Origin: Sporomusa silvacetica DSM 10669
GTDB taxonomy: Bacteria; Bacillota; Negativicutes; Sporomusales; Sporomusaceae
Assembly (NCBI RefSeq): GCF_002257705.1
Contig: NZ_LSLK01000143.1
Coordinates: 1-64,000 of the forward strand
DNA: 64,000 nucleotides
Reading direction: 5' to 3'
The position numbers and the translations under genes are program-made. Shown piece by piece: positions 49,549 to 64,000 of this stretch (position 1 is its first letter; every line of letters begins with the position of its first letter). The notes below the pieces were generated by a model. The model had not been told where the DNA came from. It ran no database searches and was given only the letters and a program-made list of their open reading frames with translations.

Positions 49549-49657
49549 TATTTTCACTCCTTAGTATCGTGAGTTCGCATGTTTGCTTAGACACAGGGGG
49601 TTGCTTACGCAACCCTTCTCGGTCCGAACTCGAACCCCAGACCTTGAACTTCAAATT
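49549..49657. other. spacer between rpsG and fusA with a hairpin
   Basis: GGGTTGC (49598-49604) pairs with GCAACCC (49609-49615). No T-run on either strand, so it is not a clear terminator. CGGTCCGAACTCGAACCCCAGACC (about 49620-49642) forms a further weak GGTC dyad. No gene. Confidence 0.4.
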
Positions 49658-50164
<507 letters not shown>

Positions 50165-50171
50165 CTAGTAA

Positions 50172-50555
50172 TTATTTCTTGGCAGCAGCGGCCTTTTTAG
50201 CACCGTATTTCGAACGACCCTGACCACGCTTGGCAACACCAGCGGTGTCAAGAGCGCCACGAACAATGTGATAACGCACACCTGGTAAGTCTTTTATTCT
50301 GCCGCCACGGATAAGTACAACCGAGTGTTCTTGCAAGTTGTGACCAATACCCGGGATGTAGGCAGTTACTTCAATGCCGTTAGTCAAACGTACACGAGCA
50401 ACTTTACGGAGTGCAGAGTTAGGTTTCTTAGGAGTAGTTGTATATACCCTCGTGCATACACCACGTTTTTGTGGACATTCCTTAAGTGCAGGAGCAGTAG
50501 ACTTTTGCAGTAACGACTCCCGATTTTTGCGCACTAACTGATTAATTGTTGGCAT
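50172..50555 (-). CDS. rpsL: 30S ribosomal protein S12
   Basis: 127 residues: [40 protein letters not shown] and [17 protein letters not shown]. Both lysine positions linked to streptomycin resistance (TPKKPNSA and [11 protein letters not shown]) look wild type. Confidence 0.98.
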   Translation of the reverse strand: MPTINQLVRKNRESLLQKSTAPALKECPQKRGVCTRVYTTTPKKPNSALRKVARVRLTNGIEVTAYIPGIGHNLQEHSVVLIRGGRIKDLPGVRYHIVRGALDTAGVAKRGQGRSKYGAKKAAAAKK

Positions 50556-50660
50556 GTTATTAAGCGCACCTCCTTCCCCAATCTCGTTATTTATTATTAA
50601 AAATTTCAGCCACCGACAAGCAAGTGGGTAAAATTATTAACGACTTATCCCCATACTGAC

Positions 50661-50915
50661 TTATTTCAATAATGCTACAGCCGCCGCAGCTACTTCAATA
50701 CCACAAGCTTTTCCCAGTTCAGTCATGGTTGACTGATCGTCAACCTGGACTTCTTTTTGATTACATAGCTGCGCAAGTGGAGCAACTACCCGTCTATCAG
50801 CATCAGCAGCAAGGTATACCTTGGTAGCCAGACCTTTTTCCACAGCTCGCACCGTTTGTTTAGCACCAATGGCTTTCTTGCCACTCTTGAAAACTTCCAG
50901 TTCTTCACTGTTCAC
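50661..50915 (-). CDS. L7Ae-like ribosomal protein (YbxF type)
   Basis: 84 residues from the GTG chosen (9 bases after AAGGAG; the upstream in-frame extension runs into the promoter region). KKAIGAKQTVRAVEKGLATK and VYLAADADRRVVAPLAQLCN match the L7Ae/L30e kink-turn-binding fold. It sits between rpoC and rpsL as in Bacillus. Confidence 0.93.
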   Translation of the reverse strand: MNSEELEVFKSGKKAIGAKQTVRAVEKGLATKVYLAADADRRVVAPLAQLCNQKEVQVDDQSTMTELGKACGIEVAAAAVALLK

Positions 50916-50963
50916 GGCGTTCAACTCCTTCGGAAAAATGCAATATTCCCAAGACACTCTAAT

Positions 50964-50992
50964 ATATTATCATTTCGGTTTCTAAATGTCAA
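50964..50992 (-). promoter_or_regulatory. promoter of the L7Ae-rpsL-rpsG-fusA genes
   Basis: On the minus strand a perfect TTGACA (50987-50992) and TAATAT (50964-50969), 17 bases apart, about 50 bases before the start at 50915. It lies just after the rpoC terminator. Confidence 0.65.
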
Positions 50993-51050
50993 TAAAGTAT
51001 TAGAGTTTCTGCGGATATTTATAACCACTATACCGGGTGTATCATAATAC

Positions 51051-51086
51051 TAAAACTGGGAACGGTGTAAACCGTCCCCAGTTTTA
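51051..51086 (-). terminator. rpoC terminator with REP-like core
   Basis: A 16-pair stem (51051-51066 with 51071-51086) around a 4-base loop, one G-T pair on the minus strand. The arm ends in TTTTA on the minus strand. Its core ACCGTCCCCA matches the palindrome at 279-290 near the transposase, so it may be a REP-type element used as a terminator. Confidence 0.8.
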
Positions 51087-51108
51087 GTATACTTAGTAAT
51101 TTGTATGC

Positions 51109-55077
<3,969 letters not shown>

Positions 55078-55110
55078 GGGGTTATCGCTCCCTTCTAACT
55101 AGTCTAAATC

Positions 55111-58100
55111 CTAGTCATCTATGACTTCTTCCAAATCCTCATGGGAAGTAGACTTTTTAGTATTTTCCTTGAGCTTCGCAGCATTGCTTGCAGAGGACTG
55201 CAAATCGAATTCATCTTCATTGGATCTGTGAGCCGCATCAGGCTCCATTTCGCCAATCTCAGCAATAATATCAAGTTCTTCTTCCAGCGGTTCGATGTCA
55301 TCATTTGCTTCTAGTTCATCAACCACGTCCGCCTCAAAGTCCGTCTTTTTGCGTTCAAGCGAAGCTTTTGGCATGTCATCGCCAATATTCAGTTCTAATT
55401 CTTTAGCTGTTTCATTGATGTCTTCGTCTGAGTCGCGAATCATAATTTCTTGGTCGTCTTCTGTCAATATCTTAATATCAAGGCCGATACTCTGGAGTTC
55501 TTTGATCAGTACCTTGAAAGATTCGGGCACGCCTGGCTCAGGAATATTTTCGCCTTTTACAATGGCCTCATAAGTTTTTACGCGACCAACAACATCGTCA
55601 GACTTGACAGTTAATAGTTCTTGCAGAGTATAGGCGGCTCCATATGCTTCCAATGCCCACACTTCCATCTCACCGAAACGCTGACCACCAAACTGCGCTT
55701 TACCACCAAGCGGCTGTTGCGTTACAAGCGAGTATGGGCCTGTAGAACGAGCATGAATTTTATCATCAACCAAGTGATGCAGTTTGAGCATATACACATA
55801 GCCAACAGTAACGTGATTGTCAAATGCTTCCCCTGTTCTGCCGTCAAATAGTTGAGTCTTGCCATCTTCTGATAGACCTGCTACTTTTAATGTGTTAATA
55901 ACATCAGTCTCGGTGGCACCATCAAATACTGGTACAGCCAGATGAACGCCTGCCGTATCTGGTACAGGCATACCGTTTTTGTCGAAATTATAGTTGACTG
56001 CCTTCAGCCTGTCAACCAAAGTCGAGTCACCCATCTTAATCTGCATGCCAATAGCGGCGGCAGCACGACCTAAGTGAGTTTCAAGTACCTGACCAATATT
56101 CATACGTGATGGTACGCCTAGTGGGTTTAATACGATTTGAACCGGTGTGCCATCTGGCAGGAAGGGCATATCCTCTTTTGGCATTATCCGAGAAACTACC
56201 CCTTTGTTGCCGTGACGACCGGCCATTTTATCGCCCTCAGAAATTTTGCGTTTCTGAGCAATATAGCAACGCACTAGCTGATTTACACCTGGCGGTAATT
56301 CGTCACCATTCTCACGGGTAAATACCTTTACGTCGACAATCTTGCCTGCTTCGCCATGCGGTACTCTAAGTGAGGTGTCACGAACCTCGCGGGCTTTCTC
56401 ACCAAAGATGGCCCGTAATAACCGTTCTTCCGCAGTCAGTTCAGTTTCGCCTTTTGGTGTTACTTTACCAACCAGGATATCCCCTGGACGCACTTCTGCG
56501 CCAACACGGATTATGCCGCGATCATCAAGATCACGCAATACGTCTTCGGCAACATTTGGAATGTCACGGGTAATTTCTTCAGGACCAAGCTTGGTATCAC
56601 GAGCATCACATTCATATTCTTCAATATGTATAGAGGTAAATACATCGGCTTGTGTTATATCCTGGCTCAAGAGAATAGCATCTTCGTAGTTATAGCCTTC
56701 CCATGGCATAAATGCGACCAGCACGTTAAAGCCTAAAGCCAATTCACCTTGATCGGTGGCCGGCCCATCAGCCAGCACTTGCCCTTTAACGATAGTCTCG
56801 TGCTTATATACGATGGGTTTTTGATTAATGCACGTTCCCTGATTGGAACGCAGGTATTTAAGCAACTTATAGGTATCAAGCGCGCCCTTTTCCGTACGAA
56901 TATGGATTTCGGTGGCTGTTACTTTTTCAACAACGCCCGCATTTTTTGCCAGAATTACAACCCCGGAATCACGGGCGGCTTTATATTCCATGCCAGTACC
57001 GACAAGTGGTGCCTGTGTTCTAAGAAGCGGTACAGCCTGGCGCTGCATGTTTGCCCCCATCAACGCCCTGTTAGCATCATCGTTTTCCAAGAAGGGTATC
57101 ATGGCAGTAGCAATAGATACTACTTGTTTTGGCGATACGTCCATGTAGTCAACTTTTTCAGCCGGAACTACCAATATTTCATTTCTGTAGCGACAGGTAA
57201 CACGTGGCTCTTGAAACCAGCCATTCTCGTCTAAAACATCATTAGCTTGGGCAACAATCATTTCATCTTCTTCGTCAGCCGTCAAATAGTATACTTCTTC
57301 TGTTACCCGATGTTCTTGTTTGTTGACTTTACGGTATGGTGTCTCAATAAAACCGAATTCATTAATCCGACCAAAAGTGGATAGCGAACCGATAAGGCCG
57401 ATGTTCGGACCTTCAGGCGTCTCAATCGGGCACATACGGCCATAGTGGGAATGGTGGACATCACGAACCTCGAAACCAGCACGCTCCCGGCTAAGACCAC
57501 CAGGGCCGAGGGCGCTGAGACGCCGCTTATGAGTAAGTTCAGCCAACGGATTGGTCTGATCCATGAACTGGGATAACTGACTGGACCCAAAAAATTCTTT
57601 TATGGCAGCAACCACTGGACGGATGTTTATGAGTGCCTGTGGCGTAATTACATCAATATCCTGAATAGTCATACGTTCTTTGACTACCCGTTCCATCCGG
57701 GACAAACCAATACGGAACTGGTTCTGCAAAAGTTCGCCAACTGAGCGCAGTCGCCGATTACCTAAATGGTCAATATCATCAGTTGTTCCATGACCTTCGG
57801 TTAAGTTAAGAAGATAGCTAATGGAAGCAATAATATCTTCTTTGGTAATGGTACGATGCGTAAATGGTAATACTGTGTTAAGTAGCAATTTTACAGATGT
57901 ACCATCTTTTTGTTTAATCCAAGCTTCATTCAGGCCCACAGCGTCAAAAACTTTAGCAGCAGCAATCCTATTAAGAACGTCCTCATCCATGTATGTATTT
58001 TCATCTACTACAATTTCGCCAGTTTCTTTATCTACCAGCGGCTGAGCAAGAACTTTTCCTAACAGGCGGCGACGCCACCCTAATTTTTTGCCAAGTTTAT

Positions 58101-58911
58101 AGCGCCCTACAGTAGCCAAGTCATAGCGCTTAGGATCAAAAAATAACGTTTCGAGCAATTGCGCAGCGTTGTCTACCGTTGGCGGCTCACCAGGGCGCAA
58201 TCGTTTGTAGATTTCGACAAGAGCCTCTTCCCGTGAATCTGTGTTGTCTCTTTCTAGTGTCGCCCGAATGCGAACATCCTCATTAAAGAGTTCGGAAATC
58301 ACGCCATTAGATACAAAGCCCAATGAACGGATAAGGACAGTTACTGGTAATTTACGGGTGCGATCAACGCGAACAGATATAACATCATTGGCGTCAGTCT
58401 CAAGTTCCAGCCATGCACCACGATTAGGAATTACCGTCGCATTATACAGTTTCTTACCGGTAGCATCGATGCTCTCACCATAATATACGCCAGGTGAGCG
58501 CACCAATTGGCTGACAATAACCCGTTCAGCGCCATTAATGATAAATGTACCGTTGTCGGTCATGAGCGGAAAATCGCCCATAAATACTTCTTGCTCTTTT
58601 ATTTCCTGTGTTTCTTTGTTGTATAGCCGAACACTAACACGAAGCGGAGCGGCATAGGTAACATCTCGCTCTTTACATTCTTCAACATCATACTTAGGTT
58701 CGCCCAGTGTAAAGTTTTCAAACGATAGGATCAGGTTGCCGGTAAAGTCCTGGATTGGAGAAATATCATGAAATATCTCTTGTAAACCTTCCTTAAGAAA
58801 CCAACGATACGAATTCTTTTGAATTTCAATAAGGTTGGGCATGTCCAGCACTTCTTTAATTTTGGCATAACTATACCTGAGTCTTTTGCCCACCGGAACA
58901 GGATTAAACAT
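55111..58911 (-). CDS. rpoB: RNA polymerase beta subunit
   Basis: 1266 residues from the ATG chosen ([18 protein letters not shown]); an in-frame GTG four codons earlier is less likely. The rifampicin region [20 protein letters not shown] then [11 protein letters not shown] is wild type at the Ser, His and Ser hot spots. [15 protein letters not shown] and [17 protein letters not shown] are present. An acidic C-terminal tail of about 120 residues ([16 protein letters not shown]) extends beyond the shorter family members. Confidence 0.98.
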   Translation of the reverse strand: MFNPVPVGKRLRYSYAKIKEVLDMPNLIEIQKNSYRWFLKEGLQEIFHDISPIQDFTGNLILSFENFTLGEPKYDVEECKERDVTYAAPLRVSVRLYNKETQEIKEQEVFMGDFPLMTDNGTFIINGAERVIVSQLVRSPGVYYGESIDATGKKLYNATVIPNRGAWLELETDANDVISVRVDRTRKLPVTVLIRSLGFVSNGVISELFNEDVRIRATLERDNTDSREEALVEIYKRLRPGEPPTVDNAAQLLETLFFDPKRYDLATVGRYKLGKKLGWRRRLLGKVLAQPLVDKETGEIVVDENTYMDEDVLNRIAAAKVFDAVGLNEAWIKQKDGTSVKLLLNTVLPFTHRTITKEDIIASISYLLNLTEGHGTTDDIDHLGNRRLRSVGELLQNQFRIGLSRMERVVKERMTIQDIDVITPQALINIRPVVAAIKEFFGSSQLSQFMDQTNPLAELTHKRRLSALGPGGLSRERAGFEVRDVHHSHYGRMCPIETPEGPNIGLIGSLSTFGRINEFGFIETPYRKVNKQEHRVTEEVYYLTADEEDEMIVAQANDVLDENGWFQEPRVTCRYRNEILVVPAEKVDYMDVSPKQVVSIATAMIPFLENDDANRALMGANMQRQAVPLLRTQAPLVGTGMEYKAARDSGVVILAKNAGVVEKVTATEIHIRTEKGALDTYKLLKYLRSNQGTCINQKPIVYKHETIVKGQVLADGPATDQGELALGFNVLVAFMPWEGYNYEDAILLSQDITQADVFTSIHIEEYECDARDTKLGPEEITRDIPNVAEDVLRDLDDRGIIRVGAEVRPGDILVGKVTPKGETELTAEERLLRAIFGEKAREVRDTSLRVPHGEAGKIVDVKVFTRENGDELPPGVNQLVRCYIAQKRKISEGDKMAGRHGNKGVVSRIMPKEDMPFLPDGTPVQIVLNPLGVPSRMNIGQVLETHLGRAAAAIGMQIKMGDSTLVDRLKAVNYNFDKNGMPVPDTAGVHLAVPVFDGATETDVINTLKVAGLSEDGKTQLFDGRTGEAFDNHVTVGYVYMLKLHHLVDDKIHARSTGPYSLVTQQPLGGKAQFGGQRFGEMEVWALEAYGAAYTLQELLTVKSDDVVGRVKTYEAIVKGENIPEPGVPESFKVLIKELQSIGLDIKILTEDDQEIMIRDSDEDINETAKELELNIGDDMPKASLERKKTDFEADVVDELEANDDIEPLEEELDIIAEIGEMEPDAAHRSNEDEFDLQSSASNAAKLKENTKKSTSHEDLEEVIDD

Positions 58912-59034
58912 TAACCCCTTCACCCCTTAGCCATTTTGCCTGGCATATTGCATTATTCGCAGCTTACACATAAGCAAGCGATATTTCGCAAATACTAAGC
59001 CAGCAAATGAATGATTAAATAAATACAAAACAAA
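58912..59034 (-). other. 3' part of the rpoB leader
   Basis: No reading frame with family features. Together with 59035-59260 it makes a gap of about 390 bases between rplL and rpoB, which carries a promoter-like pair and an attenuator-like hairpin. Confidence 0.4.
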
Positions 59035-59068
59035 GCAAGGTTCTTTTCGTTTTGGGTAAGGACCTTGC
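59035..59068 (-). terminator. attenuator-like terminator in the rpoB leader
   Basis: On the minus strand GCAAGGT pairs with ACCTTGC around a 20-base loop and is followed by TTTGTTTTG. It lies about 125 bases before the rpoB start and could reduce read-through into rpoBC relative to the ribosomal stalk genes. Confidence 0.6.
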
Positions 59069-59194
59069 CATTTTTTCGATGAAAAACGATTCATCCTCCA
59101 TTATATTACTATTTCCTGCCATTCCATAATTTATACAAGTTTTTGCTATGATTCTGCTAAGACATAGTAAAATAAATATGTACGGCAATGTATA

Positions 59195-59223
59195 ATGTTA
59201 CCACTTAACATTTACTATGTCAA
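59195..59223 (-). promoter_or_regulatory. possible rpoB promoter
   Basis: A perfect TTGACA (59218-59223) on the minus strand with TAACAT (59195-59200) 17 bases on; the -10 box matches only four of six. It lies 38 bases after the rplL terminator. Confidence 0.4.
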
Positions 59224-59260
59224 GAAGTTTTACTCTTATATGTATAGTTTTTCAATTCAA

Positions 59261-59286
59261 AAAGGAGCACCAGTAGGTGCTCCTTT
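59261..59286 (-). terminator. rplL terminator
   Basis: AAAGGAGCACC/GGTGCTCCTTT with a 4-base loop and TTTTTG following on the minus strand, 17 bases after the rplL stop codon. Confidence 0.85.
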
Positions 59287-59302
59287 CTTTATTAAGCTTA
59301 AA

Positions 59303-59671
59303 TTACTTAACTTCGACAGTTGCGCCAGCTTCTTCAAGTTTAGCTTTAAGAGCGTCAGCATCAGCCTTGGAGATTTTCTCTTTAATGGCTTTAGGAGCAC
59401 CGTCAACCAGTTCTTTAGCTTCTTTGAGGCCAAGACCGGTAACTTCGCGTACCACTTTAATAACATTGATTTTGCTTGCACCAGCACTGGTCAAAATTAC
59501 GTCAAACTCGCTTTGTTCTGCAACAGCAGCAGCGCCAGCAGCAGGAGCTGCAGCTACAGCTACAGGAGCAGCAGCAGATACGCCAAATTTTTCTTCAAGT
59601 GCTTTTACCAGTTCGGAAAGTTCGAGCACAGTCATTTGCTCAATAGCTTCCATAATTTGTTCTTTAGTCAT
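59303..59671 (-). CDS. rplL: 50S ribosomal protein L7/L12
   Basis: 122 residues from the ATG chosen ([25 protein letters not shown] upstream). An alanine-rich hinge ([13 protein letters not shown]) joins the N-terminal dimer domain to the C-terminal factor-binding domain ([20 protein letters not shown]). Confidence 0.98.
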   Translation of the reverse strand: MTKEQIMEAIEQMTVLELSELVKALEEKFGVSAAAPVAVAAAPAAGAAAVAEQSEFDVILTSAGASKINVIKVVREVTGLGLKEAKELVDGAPKAIKEKISKADADALKAKLEEAGATVEVK

Positions 59672-59748
59672 TTTAAAATACCTCCATAAACTTTCATTAA
59701 AATATTTTTTAGATAACAATCAAATGGATTTGTTTACAAGAACCTCGC

Positions 59749-60279
59749 TTATGCAGATTCTTTCTGCTTACGAACAGCTTCAAGCGCATAAACCAGGTTG
59801 CGCAACGAACCAGAAAGTACGTTGACAAAACCGGCAATAGGAGCCTGCATGCCAGCCAGCACTTGAGCAATAAGAACTTCGCGTGCCGGCAGACTGGCTA
59901 GAGCTTTAACACTGTTAGCATCAATCACTTTACCTTCAACTAAGCCAGCTTTAACTTCCAGAGCTTGTAACTTATTCTCTTTTACAAAGTCAGAGATAAT
60001 TTTAGCTGGGGCTACCGGATCAGTGTAGGACATAGCAATAGCAGTCGGGCCTTCCAGATAAGGATCAAGACCTTCGATACCAGCTTCCTTGGCAGCAATG
60101 CGTGTCATGGTATTTTTGAATACACGATATTCCACGCCTGCTTCCCGTAATTGACGGCGAAGCTTGGTATCCTGTGCCACAGTCAAACCACGATAATTAG
60201 TTAAAACAGCACCTTTGGTAGTACTGAGCTTTTCTTTAATCCCAGCAACCGTCTGCAGTTTTTCTTGAGTTACAGCCAT
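59749..60279 (-). CDS. rplJ: 50S ribosomal protein L10
   Basis: 176 residues: VTQEKLQTVAGIKEKLSTTK and GAVLTNYRGLTVAQDTKLRR. It holds L7/L12 on the ribosome. The leader (60322-60445) is its binding site. Confidence 0.98.
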   Translation of the reverse strand: MAVTQEKLQTVAGIKEKLSTTKGAVLTNYRGLTVAQDTKLRRQLREAGVEYRVFKNTMTRIAAKEAGIEGLDPYLEGPTAIAMSYTDPVAPAKIISDFVKENKLQALEVKAGLVEGKVIDANSVKALASLPAREVLIAQVLAGMQAPIAGFVNVLSGSLRNLVYALEAVRKQKESA

Positions 60280-60321
60280 TTAGATTACACCTCCTTAAAC
60301 AAGTATCCTTGAAATCAAAAA

Positions 60322-60445
60322 GCGACCTCACGGCGTAAACACCGGAGGCCGCATAATAACTAGCTAATAGTTATATGTTGCAATTCTCCGGCCTCGGCAG
60401 GAAAGTTTCATCAAACTTTTACATAAACCTGCTGTCTACAGCCTC
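60322..60445 (-). promoter_or_regulatory. L10 leader with attenuator
   Basis: On the minus strand GTAGACAGCAGGTT and CCTGCCGAGGCC are the conserved L10-leader strands that bind the L10-L12 complex. They are followed by an intrinsic terminator: GCGGCCTC pairs with GAGGTCGC and TTTTTG follows (60322-60352, one G-T pair). Excess L10 should favour termination before rplJ-rplL. Confidence 0.85.
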
Positions 60446-60452
60446 ATATTAT

Positions 60453-60494
60453 TCATAAATACCCATCTGCGTTGTTGCTCTGAGCATTTCCATA
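60453..60494 (-). repeat. interspersed repeat, partial copy C
   Basis: On the minus strand AAATGCTCAGAGCAACAACG continues CAGATGGGTATTTATGAATA, matching the end of copies A and B (CAACGAMGCAGRTGRGCGTT and TATAA). The 5' part is missing. It lies directly upstream of the L10 leader in the rplA-rplJ spacer. Confidence 0.6.
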
Positions 60495-60512
60495 TAATAT
60501 TCTATAATAATG

Positions 60513-61217
60513 TTATTCTTTTTTACCCGCAGATTTAAGCGGGTTAACTTTAACACCAGGTCCCATTGTTGAGCTTAAGGAAATGTTCCGCATATACTGA
60601 CCTTTGGCCGCAGCGGGCTTAACCTTAATCAATGTATCAATCAGAGTGTGGAAGTTCGCGAGCAGTTTAGCGTTGTCGAAAGATACTTTGCCAATCGGAG
60701 CATGGATATTACCAGCTTTATCGGTACGGTATTCAATTTTACCGGCTTTAATTTCATTAATGGCACGTGTTACATCAAGAGTAACAGTACCTACTTTGGG
60801 GTTAGGCATTAAACCTTTGGGGCCGAGGATTTTACCAAGACGCCCTACCATACCCATCATGTCCGGCGTGGCTACTGCAACGTCAAAATCAGCCCAACCA
60901 CCCTGGATTTTTTCTACCATATCTTCGGCACCTACAAAGTCAGCGCCAGCAGCTTCCGCTTCTTTGGCTTTTTCGCCTTTGGCGAAAACAAGAACTTTTT
61001 TACTCTTACCTGTGCCATGAGGAAGTACAACAGCGCCACGCACTTGTTGATCAGCATGTTTCGGATCAACACCCAGTTTGACGGCAATTTCTACCGTTTG
61101 GTCAAACTTCGCGTTAGCAGTTTTTTTAATAAGTTCTACTGCTTCTTCAGGATCATACAACTTATCCATATCAATGAGCTTAGCAGCTTCAATATATTTT
61201 TTACCATGTTTTGGCAT
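60513..61217 (-). CDS. rplA: 50S ribosomal protein L1
   Basis: 234 residues: [40 protein letters not shown] and [11 protein letters not shown]. It moves with the E-site stalk and represses the L11-L1 genes in many bacteria. Confidence 0.98.
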   Translation of the reverse strand: MPKHGKKYIEAAKLIDMDKLYDPEEAVELIKKTANAKFDQTVEIAVKLGVDPKHADQQVRGAVVLPHGTGKSKKVLVFAKGEKAKEAEAAGADFVGAEDMVEKIQGGWADFDVAVATPDMMGMVGRLGKILGPKGLMPNPKVGTVTLDVTRAINEIKAGKIEYRTDKAGNIHAPIGKVSFDNAKLLANFHTLIDTLIKVKPAAAKGQYMRNISLSSTMGPGVKVNPLKSAGKKE

Positions 61218-61285
61218 ATTACTTTTCCTCCTTTGTGGTAATAACGGAAGTACATAGTCCTCCCACGTAAGACTGCAACAATTTA

Positions 61286-61711
61286 TTAGTCAACAATCTC
61301 GATGCCCATACTGCGGGCAGTACCTTCAATCATCCGCATTGCAGCTTCAACGTTAGCGGCATTCAGGTCTTGCATTTTGGATTCAGCAATTTCTCTAACC
61401 TGATCACGTTTTACTTTGGCAACCTTCTTCTTGTTCGGTTCACCTGAAGCAGTTTCAATACCAGCAGCCTTTTTAAGAAGAATAGGCGCAGGTGGAGTTT
61501 TGGTAACAAAGGTAAATGATCTATCTTCAAATACCGTAATTTCCACCGGAATGATAAGACCTGCTTGGCTGGCCGTTCTTTCGTTAAACTCTTTAACAAA
61601 AGCCATGATATTGACACCAGCTTGACCAAGTGCCGGACCTACGGGAGGAGCCGGAGTGGCTTTGCCAGCGGGAACTTGCAGTTTTACAAGCTTTACAACC
61701 TTTTTAGCCAT
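61286..61711 (-). CDS. rplK: 50S ribosomal protein L11
   Basis: 141 residues: [20 protein letters not shown] and [12 protein letters not shown]. The thiostrepton-site region looks wild type. AAGGAGG precedes the ATG. Confidence 0.98.
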   Translation of the reverse strand: MAKKVVKLVKLQVPAGKATPAPPVGPALGQAGVNIMAFVKEFNERTASQAGLIIPVEITVFEDRSFTFVTKTPPAPILLKKAAGIETASGEPNKKKVAKVKRDQVREIAESKMQDLNAANVEAAMRMIEGTARSMGIEIVD

Positions 61712-61726
61712 TTATATTACACCTCC

Positions 61727-62269
61727 TTAATCAACTTTCGTAATTTGTGTGAAATCAAGCTCTACTGGTGTTTCACGACCAAACATATTGACAAGCACCT
61801 TAATCTTGCCTCGTTCAGGATTAATTTCAACTACAGTGGCTGTCCAATTTTCGAAAGCACCTGCAGTGATACGTACCAACTGGTCAAGCTCAATATCAAT
61901 TTTAGGTTTAGCATCTTCTATTCCCATTGACTTGAGGATATGTTTCACTTCATTTTCGCTCAACGGAATAGGCTTGGTTCCCGACCCGACAAAACCGGTA
62001 ACACCCGGAGTGTTACGAACAACATACCAGGAACGGTCTGTAACAATCATTTCTACCAAAACATATCCGGGAAAAACCTTTTTCTTGGTAATTTTCTTCT
62101 TACCATCTTTTATTTCCACTTCATCTTCCATAGGTACAAGCACCCGGAAAACTTCATCTTCCATCGCCATGGAATGAACTTTTTTCTCCAGATTGGCTTT
62201 TACCTTGTTTTCATAACCGGAATATGTATGGATAACATACCAATGTTTTTCGAGTTTTTCGGATTCCAT
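61727..62269 (-). CDS. nusG: transcription antitermination protein NusG
   Basis: 180 residues. NGN domain KHWYVIHTYSGYENKVKANL and FPGYVLVEMIVTDRSWYVVR, then a KOW domain (VRITAGAFENWTATVVEI). Follows secE by 36 bases. Confidence 0.97.
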   Translation of the reverse strand: MESEKLEKHWYVIHTYSGYENKVKANLEKKVHSMAMEDEVFRVLVPMEDEVEIKDGKKKITKKKVFPGYVLVEMIVTDRSWYVVRNTPGVTGFVGSGTKPIPLSENEVKHILKSMGIEDAKPKIDIELDQLVRITAGAFENWTATVVEINPERGKIKVLVNMFGRETPVELDFTQITKVD

Positions 62270-62305
62270 AGCCTCAAGGGACGTATTGCGTCCCCCACCC
62301 CCAGT

Positions 62306-62521
62306 CTACTTGATGATAGCCTTTAAAATTTGAGCGAAAGAAGCATCAAGCACCCAAATCAAGGCCGCGACAACAGTAACCGTCACAAATACAACCCCAG
62401 TAAAGGAAATAAGCTCTGCCTTGCCTGGCCATGTTACCTTTCTAAGTTCAGCTTTTACTTCCCGTAAAAATTTTTTCCAGCGCGATGCATTCGACTGGAT
62501 AGCTGTTTCCTGGGCGGCCAT
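62306..62521 (-). CDS. secE: protein translocase subunit SecE
   Basis: 71 residues with one membrane helix (about 45-66). SRWKKFLREVKAELRKVTWP is the conserved amphipathic segment. Partner of SecY. Confidence 0.96.
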   Translation of the reverse strand: MAAQETAIQSNASRWKKFLREVKAELRKVTWPGKAELISFTGVVFVTVTVVAALIWVLDASFAQILKAIIK

Positions 62522-62546
62522 TTTCTCACATCCTGTGCATACATTT

Positions 62547-62622
62547 TGGCAGGGGCAGAAGGACTTGAACCCTCAACCAACGGTTTTGGAGACCGCTACT
62601 CTACCAATTGAGCTATACCCCT
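62547..62622 (-). tRNA. tRNA-Trp (CCA anticodon)
   Basis: A 76-base cloverleaf including an encoded CCA end. The acceptor AGGGGTA pairs with TGCCCCT, the anticodon loop is CTCCAAA with anticodon CCA, and the T arm has GGGTTCAAGTCC. It lies between rpmG and secE, the usual place. Confidence 0.97.
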
Positions 62623-62652
62623 ACAGTGTAGCGAAGTTACCCTATCTTAGAA

Positions 62653-62802
62653 TTACTTTGTTTCTTTGTGCAGCGTCTGTTTTTTGCAAAACTTGCAGTA
62701 TTTGTTGAATTCCAATCTATCCGGGTCGTTTTTTTTGTTTTTATTGGTCTGATAATTGCGTTGTTTGCATTCTGTGCAGGCCAATGTTACCGCGTTGCGC
62801 AT
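62653..62802 (-). CDS. rpmG: 50S ribosomal protein L33 (zinc form)
   Basis: 49 residues: [20 protein letters not shown] and a [16 protein letters not shown] end. Cys9, Cys12, Cys36 and Cys39 bind zinc. An AGAGGTG site lies 7 bases before the ATG. Confidence 0.97.
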   Translation of the reverse strand: MRNAVTLACTECKQRNYQTNKNKKNDPDRLEFNKYCKFCKKQTLHKETK

Positions 62803-62941
62803 CCTGTTACACCTCTCTTACCAGTAAATATAGCATCAAGCCTATTTATTGATAACACTTTTTTTAAATGTCACTAATACAATTTATCATAATTATATGA
62901 GTGTGTCAATAGCCCACAGGCTCGGGTATGTCAATAAATAA

Positions 62942-62960
62942 AGCAGGGTTATCCCCCGCT
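62942..62960 (-). terminator. terminator after the second tuf gene
   Basis: On the minus strand AGCGGGG pairs with CCCTGCT (one G-T pair) and is followed by TTATTTATTG, about 62 bases after the tuf stop codon. The rest of 62803-63022 is AT-rich and gene-free. Confidence 0.6.
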
Positions 62961-63022
62961 CTATTATTATATCAGACAATGACCAATTTATACCTTTTTT
63001 CACAAAAATAATCTAGTAGTAG

Positions 63023-64000
63023 TTATTCTTCAACAGCAGTTACAACACCAGCGCCTACTGTACGGCCACCTTCACGAATAGCAAAGCGCAGACCTTCTTC
63101 AATCGCAATCGGGGTAATAAGCGCTATATTCATTTGGATGTTATCGCCAGGCATTACCATTTCTACACCTTCTGGCAATGTAACAACACCAGTTACGTCT
63201 GTTGTTCTAAAGTAGAATTGCGGACGATAACCGTTAAAAAACGGGGTATGACGGCCGCCTTCTTCTTTGGACAGTACATATACTTCGGATTTGAATTTGG
63301 TGTGCGGTTTAATGGTACCAGGCTTGGCCAATACTTGGCCACGCTCGATTTCTTTACGCTCAACACCTCTTAAAAGTGCACCAATGTTGTCACCAGCTAC
63401 TGCCGAATCCAATAGTTTCCGGAACATTTCTACACCAGTTACTACTGTGGATTTCGGTTTTTCGCTCATACCAACGATTTCTATGGTATCGCCTACTTTT
63501 ACTACGCCACGCTCTACACGACCGGTAGCTACGGTACCACGACCAGTGATGGTGAATACGTCTTCCACAGGCATCAGGAAGGGCTTGTCAGTAGCACGTT
63601 CCGGAGTTGGAATATATTCATCAACTTTTGCCATCAGCTCATGGATTTTGCCACACCATTCGCAATCAGCTTTCGCACAACCGCAGTTAAGTACTTTTAC
63701 GGCAGAACCTGATACTACAGGAATGTCATCTCCTGGGAATTCGTAGCTGGAGAGAAGTTCACGAACTTCCATTTCTACTAGTTCCATCAGTTCAGCGTCA
63801 TCAACCAGGTCGGCTTTGTTTAAGAATACAACCATCGCAGGTACGCCAACTTGACGGGACAGCAAAATGTGTTCGCGAGTTTGCGGCATCGGGCCGTCAG
63901 CTGCCGATACAACCAGGATAGCGCCGTCCATCTGAGCTGCGCCGGTGATCATGTTTTTAACATAGTCAGCATGGCCTGGGCAGTCCACGTGGGCATAATG
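63023..64000 (-). CDS. tuf: elongation factor Tu (copy 2, partial at window edge)
   Basis: The C-terminal 325 codons; the start lies beyond the window. Over the shared region the DNA is almost identical to copy 1, including silent positions; the visible differences include the Glu-to-Val change in STEVTG/STVVTG and a few silent bases. The same four-cysteine loop is present. The sequences downstream of the two stop codons are unrelated. Such identity points to gene conversion between the copies. Confidence 0.97.
   Translation of the reverse strand, partial: HYAHVDCPGHADYVKNMITGAAQMDGAILVVSAADGPMPQTREHILLSRQVGVPAMVVFLNKADLVDDAELMELVEMEVRELLSSYEFPGDDIPVVSGSAVKVLNCGCAKADCEWCGKIHELMAKVDEYIPTPERATDKPFLMPVEDVFTITGRGTVATGRVERGVVKVGDTIEIVGMSEKPKSTVVTGVEMFRKLLDSAVAGDNIGALLRGVERKEIERGQVLAKPGTIKPHTKFKSEVYVLSKEEGGRHTPFFNGYRPQFYFRTTDVTGVVTLPEGVEMVMPGDNIQMNIALITPIAIEEGLRFAIREGGRTVGAGVVTAVEE

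Overview
The window looks like the chromosome of a low-to-moderate GC, spore-forming Bacillota, most likely a Negativicutes of the Sporomusaceae type (Sporomusa/Pelosinus relatives). The grounds are the Firmicutes gene orders (cdaA-cdaR-glmM-glmS with a glmS ribozyme; map-KOW protein-infA-rpmJ; rpoC-L7Ae-rpsL), a sporulation amidase (CwlD), zinc forms of S4, S14, L33 and L36, and a cysteine-rich loop in EF-Tu. The species cannot be fixed from the sequence alone. Almost all genes lie on the minus strand, so transcription runs from high to low coordinates.

Region 1 (1-3083) is accessory, AT-rich and structured. It holds the edge of a REP-associated tyrosine transposase with palindromes beside it, a small Spo0E-like protein, and a gene-poor stretch with nested hairpins. 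In that stretch a near-consensus promoter leads into a self-closing, multi-hairpin RNA of about 100 nt. Next comes a two-gene operon coding for a TIR-like protein and a TIR-like protein with a membrane-spanning C-terminal half, probably an anti-phage module related to Thoeris.

Region 2 (3084-10202) makes UDP-GlcNAc precursors and c-di-AMP: cdaA, cdaR, an FAD-dependent oxidoreductase, glmM and glmS. glmS has a glmS ribozyme in its leader and an interspersed repeat between the ribozyme and the start codon. Region 3 (10347-19854) holds ilvE and the arginine genes argC-J-B-D-F and argG-H, with an ARG box over the argC promoter.

Region 4 (19963-25400) holds cwlD in line with the three AmmeMemoRadiSam genes, a divergent monofunctional peptidoglycan transglycosylase, and a small siroheme-type reductase paired with a cysteine-rich protein. 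A nitroreductase gene lies between rpsI and a second, degenerate copy of the rpsI 3' end, which suggests an old integration event.

Region 5 (26009-63022) is the translation and transcription core. In transcription order it runs rpmG, tRNA-Trp, secE, nusG, rplK, rplA, L10 leader, rplJ, rplL, rpoB, rpoC, L7Ae-like, rpsL, rpsG, fusA, tuf, the S10-spc-alpha ribosomal genes with secY, adk, map and infA, then rplQ, the ECF transporter genes ecfA1-ecfA2-ecfT, truA, and rplM-rpsI. A second, nearly identical tuf gene is cut by the right edge of the window. The ribosomal genes are ordinary. The points of interest there are the leaders, the attenuators and several palindromic insertions in the spacers.
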